Shown: positions 31,423 to 35,732 of the stretch, piece after piece
Layout of the letters: each line of letters opens with the position of its first letter
Position numbering within the stretch: the first letter of the stretch is position 1
Assembly: GCA_036745875.1 (NCBI GenBank)
Contig: DAIOFH010000030.1
Location: forward strand, 1 to 35,732
Direction: 5' to 3'
DNA: 35,732 bases
Source of the DNA: DAIOFH01 sp036745875
GTDB lineage: Bacteria; Planctomycetota; SZUA-567
Notes under the pieces: generated by a model
Told to the model about the DNA's origin: nothing
Databases searched by the model: none
The model's input: the letters and a program-made list of their open reading frames with translations, nothing else
Translations under genes and position numbers: made by a program

Positions 31423-32088
31423 ATGCACCCCATGATCGATGAAACCGCCAAGCGCTCGAAGCGCGAGTGGGCGGTCAGGTTTTGCCTTCTGTTGTGCGGG
31501 CTGTGCATCGGACAACTCGGCGTGGCGTTCTATGTCCTGTCGAACCAGGGTTCCGACCCCTTCACCATGCTTCTTCAGGGGTTATCCATCTCGGTCGGCC
31601 TGACCATCGGCACGTGGCAGATGCTGGTGCAGATAGTCCTCCTCATCGTGTTCCTGCTCACCACCAAAAGCTACATCAGGCCAGGCACCTTCGTCTGCGT
31701 CCTCGGCGCGGGACCGCTCACCGACGCCTGGCTCTGGCTTCTCCGGGACGTCCTCACCGCCGATCTTCCGCTGTCTTTCCGGGTCATACTGATGATCCTC
31801 GGGACAGTCACCATGTCGGTGGGCGTTTCCCTCATAATCAAAACAGACGCGGGCACAGGCACCAACGACCTCATCGCCGTCGTCATTACAGACAGACTCA
31901 AACGCATCCAGTTCAGATGGGTCAGGATAACCGTGGATGCCACCTTTGCCGTCCTCGGCATACTCCTTGGCGCGGTCTTCGGCATTGGAACGATTGCCGG
32001 CACATTCCTCGTCGGTCCGGTGGTGCAGTTGTTTTTCCCTTTATGGGAAAGGGTTGTCCGCTTCTGCGTTACCCGTTCACGACGTTGA
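31423..32088 (+). CDS. YczE/YitT-like integral membrane protein
   Basis: A 221-residue inner-membrane protein with about five hydrophobic helices. The pattern LSNQGSDPFTMLLQGLS near 40-56, GAGPLTDAWLWLL and IIKTDAGTGTNDLIAVVI matches the YczE/YyaS family, whose biochemical role is unknown; some members adjoin regulators or transporters. The ATG at 31423 begins five bases after the ruvX stop with AAGG nine bases upstream; an ATG at 31432 is a second option. Its last 20 bases overlap the 3' end of the dehydrogenase gene on the opposite strand. Confidence 0.85.
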   Translation: MHPMIDETAKRSKREWAVRFCLLLCGLCIGQLGVAFYVLSNQGSDPFTMLLQGLSISVGLTIGTWQMLVQIVLLIVFLLTTKSYIRPGTFVCVLGAGPLTDAWLWLLRDVLTADLPLSFRVILMILGTVTMSVGVSLIIKTDAGTGTNDLIAVVITDRLKRIQFRWVRITVDATFAVLGILLGAVFGIGTIAGTFLVGPVVQLFFPLWERVVRFCVTRSRR

Positions 32089-33028
32089 CGGGCTTTCCGG
32101 CCAAAAACGCGGCAAGGTTGTTCACCGCTATATTCATGAGGCGTCGGCGCGCTTCCAGAGGCGCCCAGGCGATGTGCGGGGTGAGAAACGCGTTTGGCGC
32201 GGCGGTAAGGGGATTGTCGGCGGCGATAGGCTCCGTTGTGGCGACGTCAGCCGCGTAGGCGTAAAGCTTTTCCGAGGCAAGGCTGTCCGCGACATCCTGG
32301 TCGACGACCAGGCCGCCGCGGGCGGTATTGATCAATATCGCCGTGTCGCGCATTTTTCCGATGACACCCGAGTTTATCATCCCCTTCGTCTTCTCGAAAA
32401 GCGGCACATGCAGGGACACGACATCGGCAGTCCCGATCATTTCATCAAAGGAGGCAAACCTGATTTTGTCCGTCTCCAGCGACTTGTCGACGGTGCGGGT
32501 AAAGACAAGGACGTTCATGCCCATGGCGACGGCGATTTTGGCGACAGCCTTGCCGATGCTGCCATAGCCGACAAGGCCGATGGTTTTGTTCAACAGCTCG
32601 ATCAGCGGATAATCCCAGTAGCAAAAATCGACGCTTTTCGCCCATTTTCCCGCACGCACCCCTTCGACATGACTGCCGACCCGGTGGCAAACTTCCAGAA
32701 GAAGTGCGAAGACGAATTGCGCCACCGCTTCCGTACTGTAAGCGGGGACGTTCGTCACGACAACGCCGTGATCTTTGGCCGCATCCATATCAATAGTGTT
32801 GTAACCGGTGGCGAGAACGCCCACATACTTGACAGACGGACACGCCGCAAATATTTCCCGCGTCATCAACGCTTTGTTGGTAACAATTATCTCCGCATCG
32901 CCGACCCTCTCGACGATTTTCTCCGCCGTGGTTCGGTCATGGACGGTAAAGTCGCCAAGCGCTTCAAATCCGCTCCAGGGAATATCGCCGGGATTGAACG
33001 CATACCCGTCAAGCACAACTATTTTCAT
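32069..33028 (-). CDS. D-2-hydroxyacid dehydrogenase, hydroxypyruvate/glycerate type
   Basis: A 319-residue NAD(P)H-dependent enzyme that probably reduces hydroxypyruvate or glyoxylate. The nucleotide motif is GLVGYGSIGKAV (151-162). The catalytic set R237 (NTARGGLVV), E266 (TTEPI) and H285 (TPHIAWAP) is complete. The C-terminal EPIAADNPL and PHIAWAPLEARRRLM closely follow bacterial glycerate dehydrogenase HprA. The ATG at 33028 has GGAG five bases upstream; the longer reading to 33085 would start inside the upstream terminator. It converges on the YczE-like gene with a 20-base overlap. Confidence 0.93.
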   Translation of the reverse strand: MKIVVLDGYAFNPGDIPWSGFEALGDFTVHDRTTAEKIVERVGDAEIIVTNKALMTREIFAACPSVKYVGVLATGYNTIDMDAAKDHGVVVTNVPAYSTEAVAQFVFALLLEVCHRVGSHVEGVRAGKWAKSVDFCYWDYPLIELLNKTIGLVGYGSIGKAVAKIAVAMGMNVLVFTRTVDKSLETDKIRFASFDEMIGTADVVSLHVPLFEKTKGMINSGVIGKMRDTAILINTARGGLVVDQDVADSLASEKLYAYAADVATTEPIAADNPLTAAPNAFLTPHIAWAPLEARRRLMNIAVNNLAAFLAGKPVNVVNG

Positions 33029-33048
33029 CGCATCTCCAGAAATCGCAG

Positions 33049-33074
33049 AAAAAAACCTCTCCCGGAAGGAGAGG
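33049..33074 (-). terminator. Intrinsic terminator after the HslJ-like gene
   Basis: On the minus strand CCTCTCC and GGAGAGG form a seven-bp stem around TTCCG, followed by TTTTTTT. It lies between the HslJ-like gene and the dehydrogenase ATG at 33028, separating the two transcripts; the dehydrogenase would then need a promoter very close to its start or rely on read-through. Confidence 0.8.
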
Positions 33075-33114
33075 GAGTTATTCACAAAAGCGGGTCAGAC
33101 GTTCGTCCTGATCT

Positions 33115-33173
33115 GTTCCCCCTCACCCTAACCGCCGCCCTCGTCGACGGCGAAGGTTAGGGTGAGGGGGAAC
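33115..33173. repeat. Long perfect inverted repeat with CCCTCACCCTAAC arms
   Basis: The arms GTTCCCCCTCACCCTAAC (33115-33132) and its exact complement (33156-33173) are 18 bp each. Inside, CGCCG and CGGCG (33133-33137, 33148-33152) extend the fold. The transcript forms a very stable hairpin ten bases after the stop of the HslJ-like gene. The CCCTCACCCTAA wording is common in REP-like repeats of many proteobacteria. Confidence 0.8.
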
Positions 33174-33182
33174 AACTATAAG

Positions 33183-33701
33183 TTAGCGAACCCAGTCGGC
33201 CCGCTTGTATACCACTATACGACCGCTTTGTTCCATAATAAGCTTGTCCCCTTCAAGACGAAGGAAAACGCCGTCCTTGAGAAGGGCGGGGACGGTGCGT
33301 TCCAGCTCGTTGAGCTCTTCCGGGAAGCAGGCCATCATGGTCATCGCCAGTTGTCCGGCTGTGAGGAAGCCGTTCTGCAGTTCGGCGGGTCCGCGGAACT
33401 GGTTGCAGAACCTGCCGTTGATCGAATTGTCCTCGTTGAATTCGATTTCGGGGATGCGCTCGATGGAGGCGGGCAGTTCCTTGCCGTCCAGGGAGACGAA
33501 AACAAACCTGCGGTGGCGGAGGTCGTCCCAGGTGGCGGCCTTCGATTCGCCGTTACCGGAACCGGAGGAAAGTTCATACAATGGCGCGTCAACATGGTAG
33601 ATCATCCCGCACGGAGCGGAGCCGCAGGCGGCAAAAACAGCGGTGCAAACCAATGACAGACCAAACGCAAGTCCAAAGGCGGCGACAATTTTCATTTTCA
33701 T
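33183..33701 (-). CDS. Secreted META-domain (HslJ-like) protein
   Basis: A 172-residue exported protein. A signal peptide covers about 1-24 (AFGLAFGLSLVCTAVFA); a lipoprotein site at FAAC is conceivable but the -3 residue is unusual. Residues about 90-168 form a META domain as in HslJ: NGRFCNQFRGPAELQNGFLT, then QLAMTMMACFPEELNELE and LEGDKLIMEQSGRIVVYKR. HslJ is linked to novobiocin resistance and outer-membrane stress in E. coli. The ATG at 33701 has AAGGAG six bases upstream. A promoter lies at 33755-33784. It is a single-gene unit ending in a long hairpin and a terminator. Confidence 0.88.
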   Translation of the reverse strand: MKMKIVAAFGLAFGLSLVCTAVFAACGSAPCGMIYHVDAPLYELSSGSGNGESKAATWDDLRHRRFVFVSLDGKELPASIERIPEIEFNEDNSINGRFCNQFRGPAELQNGFLTAGQLAMTMMACFPEELNELERTVPALLKDGVFLRLEGDKLIMEQSGRIVVYKRADWVR

Positions 33702-33754
33702 GCTTCACTCCTTTTACTGTCTGGTGAGATTACGATATTTACTCCACGGTGATC

Positions 33755-33784
33755 AGTATACCATAAAAAAAGCATGCTCCTCAA
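33755..33784 (-). promoter_or_regulatory. Promoter of the HslJ-like gene
   Basis: On the minus strand TTGAGG (33784-33779) and TATACT (33760-33755) are 18 bases apart. The start would lie near 33748, about 47 bases before the ATG at 33701. The -35 box lies just beyond the stop codon of the ABC-F gene. Confidence 0.55.
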
Positions 33785-33792
33785 GTTCCGCG

Positions 33793-35679
33793 CTATCCGC
33801 GCCGGGCATATTCGTCTTCAAGAGCATTTTGCTCGCCTTCTATCCCGGCAAGTTCATTTTGCAGGCTTCGCATCTTGTTGCCATCCCTGACGACATCCGG
33901 GTCGGCGAACGCCGCATGGATATCCGCCATCCGCGCTTCATTGGCGATGATGCGGCTTTCGAGCTTGGCGACATTCCACGAACCGTAGGGGCGGTCTGGG
34001 TCGGTCGTTTTCCCGTTGCGGCGTTTTGCGTCGGGCTGGCGGGACTTTTCCCTGCCTTGCGCTTCCGGCTTTTCTTCCCGCTTTGCCTCGCGGACAGCCT
34101 GGGCTTCGGCAAAGCCCCCCACAGTCATCTGCCAGGAACCGTTTTCCAGCCAGAGAACACGGTCCGCGACCTCGTCCAGGAAATAGCGGTCATGGCTGAT
34201 CGCCAAGACAGTTCCTGGATAACTCGCCAGAGCCAGAGTCACGGCTTCGGCGCTGTGAATGTCCAGGTGGTTGGTCGGTTCGTCCAGGAGAAGGACATTG
34301 TGCCCTTCCAAAAGGAGGCGGGTCAGCATCAGGCGTTTTTTCTCGCCGCCGGAAAGGTTGCCGATGGGATTAAAAGCCTCGTCACCGGAAAACAGCATGG
34401 CTCCCAATTTGTCCCGCCGGTCCTGGTCGTCGTCGCCGAGGCTGGCGTCCTGAAGGTATTCCAGGGGAGTCCTTACTTCGTCCGGGAATACCTCGTGCTG
34501 GCCAAGGACGCCGATTTCGGCAGTCGGTCCCCAGGCAAATTCCCCGGACAACGGATCTGTCGCATAGGTCAGGGTATTGAAAAAGGTGGTTTTCCCAGCA
34601 CCGTTCGGGCCAACGACCCCGACGATTTCCCCGGGCCGGAGCGACAGAGTCATTTCCCTGATCAAACTTTTGCCGAGGTAGCCAAGCTCGAGGTCCTCGA
34701 TCTCCAGCACCTTGTCGCCGAGGCGGCGGGAGACCTGAAGGTTCAATCGGGCGAGGCGTGACTGGTTCCTCGGTTCGTCCAGGAGTTCCACCTTCGATAG
34801 ACGCTTGAGCCTGGACTGCGCCTGCCGCGACCGGGTGCCGGCGCGCCATTTATTGATGAATGTTTCTTCCCTGCGCATGAATTCGCGCTGTTTCATGAAC
34901 TCGCTCCACTCGTGCTGGCTGCGTTCTTCGCGGAGACGGCGGGACTGGCTGTAATTGCCGGGATAGGCGAGGAGCGATCCATTCTCGAGTTCCCAGATGT
35001 TGGTGACGGTCTGGTCGAGGAAACGCCTGTCGTGGGATACGATGACTGCGGCTGCCGGGCTCCTCCTGAGAAAACGTTCAAGAAAGGCGATGCCGTCGAG
35101 GTCAAGGTGGTTGGTCGGTTCATCGAGAAGCCACAGGTCTGGCTCCTCCATCAGCAATTGCGCCAAGGCAACCCGGCAACGCTCGCCGCCGGAGAGGGTG
35201 TCCATCGGTTGGTCGAACTGGTCAAGACGCACGCCGACGCCGCGGAGCATCGTTTCCGCGCGGCGTAGCGCCGATTCCCCGGCTCCGGCCTCGCGGACCG
35301 CCTCGAGTTCGGCAAGGCGTGCGAGGGCGGCGTCAAGGTCCTTCCCCGACATTTCGCTCAGGCTTTCCGAAAGGCGGGCTATGTCCTGGTCAAGTCGCTG
35401 CCAATCCTCCACGGCATCGGTGATGATGCTGCGCGGGGTCGATCCGGTCTTGAAGGTGGGCGATTGTTCGAGGCGCGCGATGCGCAAACCCCGCCGGCGC
35501 GACAAATCGCCGTCATATTCCTCATCGCCGCAAAGGATGCGGAAAAGCGTGGTTTTCCCAGCGCCGTTCGGCCCGATCAGGCCTATACGGTCGCCACCGG
35601 AAATGAGAAACGCCACCCCGTCGAAAAGGACTGTCCCGCCGAAGCTTTTAGTGAGGCGGCTGGCACTCATCAGCGTCAT
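33793..35679 (-). CDS. ABC-F family ATPase (Uup-like)
   Basis: A 628-residue soluble protein with two ABC ATPase domains and no membrane segment. Each has Walker A (GPNGAGKTT), a signature (LSGGERCRVALAQ, LSGGEKKRLMLTR) and Walker B with LLDEPTNHLD. The linker (about 240-310) is the charged P-site tRNA interaction region of ABC-F proteins. The C-terminal tail (about 530-628) is a charged spacer plus coiled coil, as in Uup. ABC-F proteins act on ribosomes; Uup also affects DNA repair and transposon excision. The ATG at 35679 has AAAGG nine bases upstream and overlaps the upstream gene's stop by four bases (ATGA), so the two are translationally coupled. Confidence 0.93.
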   Translation of the reverse strand: MTLMSASRLTKSFGGTVLFDGVAFLISGGDRIGLIGPNGAGKTTLFRILCGDEEYDGDLSRRRGLRIARLEQSPTFKTGSTPRSIITDAVEDWQRLDQDIARLSESLSEMSGKDLDAALARLAELEAVREAGAGESALRRAETMLRGVGVRLDQFDQPMDTLSGGERCRVALAQLLMEEPDLWLLDEPTNHLDLDGIAFLERFLRRSPAAAVIVSHDRRFLDQTVTNIWELENGSLLAYPGNYSQSRRLREERSQHEWSEFMKQREFMRREETFINKWRAGTRSRQAQSRLKRLSKVELLDEPRNQSRLARLNLQVSRRLGDKVLEIEDLELGYLGKSLIREMTLSLRPGEIVGVVGPNGAGKTTFFNTLTYATDPLSGEFAWGPTAEIGVLGQHEVFPDEVRTPLEYLQDASLGDDDQDRRDKLGAMLFSGDEAFNPIGNLSGGEKKRLMLTRLLLEGHNVLLLDEPTNHLDIHSAEAVTLALASYPGTVLAISHDRYFLDEVADRVLWLENGSWQMTVGGFAEAQAVREAKREEKPEAQGREKSRQPDAKRRNGKTTDPDRPYGSWNVAKLESRIIANEARMADIHAAFADPDVVRDGNKMRSLQNELAGIEGEQNALEDEYARRG

Positions 35680-35732
35680 GGACGGCCGCCTTTGCCGCCG
35701 TCACGCCTGTCCCTCGGACCGCCCTTGCCAAA
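35676..35732 (-). CDS. 3' end of an upstream gene with a Gly/Arg/Lys-rich tail (partial)
   Basis: Reading in from the right edge on the minus strand, an open frame gives FGKGGPRDRRDGGKGGRP and then TGA at 35678-35676. The stop overlaps the ATG of the ABC-F gene as ATGA, the usual sign of operon coupling. A glycine/arginine/lysine-rich end of this kind is common in RNA-binding proteins such as DEAD-box RNA helicases. The rest of the gene lies outside the window, so identity is open. Confidence 0.55.
   Translation of the reverse strand, partial: FGKGGPRDRRDGGKGGRP

Overview
The window looks like a chromosomal stretch from a free-living, Gram-negative, chemotactic and probably anaerobic or fermentative bacterium. 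The evidence is a set of signal-peptide proteins, a periplasmic-binding-protein sugar transporter, a CheA kinase with a CheV-like tail, an HslJ/META protein, a Gram-negative-sized DnaE and an iron-type alcohol dehydrogenase. Coding regions are GC-rich and the spacers are AT-rich. The mix recalls Desulfobacterota/deltaproteobacteria, but no marker here fixes the lineage. I see no tRNA, rRNA, insertion sequence, prophage or CRISPR array.

Left part (1-9563). A strong sigma70-like promoter at 150-178 reads into a leader of about 470 nt and then a small secreted protein of unknown function (650-1021). The promoter and leader carry four copies of the palindrome GNTAG-N4-CTANC. On the minus strand follows an apparent operon: purine-type NCS2 permease, membrane hybrid histidine kinase, and a XylR-like regulator (periplasmic-binding fold plus AraC HTH). 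An orphan CheY-like receiver and an L-fucose-isomerase-family enzyme come next.

Sugar region (9577-18926). A LysR regulator is divergent from a secreted beta-propeller protein fused to a carboxymuconolactone-decarboxylase-like domain, which has its own internal Shine-Dalgarno and ATG. A ROK regulator lies beside a minus-strand operon: binding protein, sugar ATPase, two permeases (YtfQ/YtfR/YtfT/YjfF-like layout) and a YqhD/BdhA-like dehydrogenase. A perfect 14+3+14 palindrome lies just downstream of the -10 box of the operon promoter, a likely operator for the ROK protein.

Signalling and housekeeping region (19105-35732). This holds a 1206-residue CheA-CheW-CheW-REC fusion, a one-piece ABC exporter with an N-terminal zinc-ribbon extension, dnaE, an unrecognised 188-residue protein, a folD-ruvX-yczE-like operon in which FolD lacks the three usual catalytic residues, a hydroxypyruvate-reductase-like dehydrogenase, an HslJ-like protein, an ABC-F ATPase, and the 3' end of a gene with a Gly/Arg/Lys-rich tail at the right edge.

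No complete, obviously new multi-gene system stands out. The best leads are the repeated palindrome, the CheA-CheV fusion, the propeller-CMD fusion with its internal start, the FolD missing its catalytic residues, and the permease-kinase-regulator operon.
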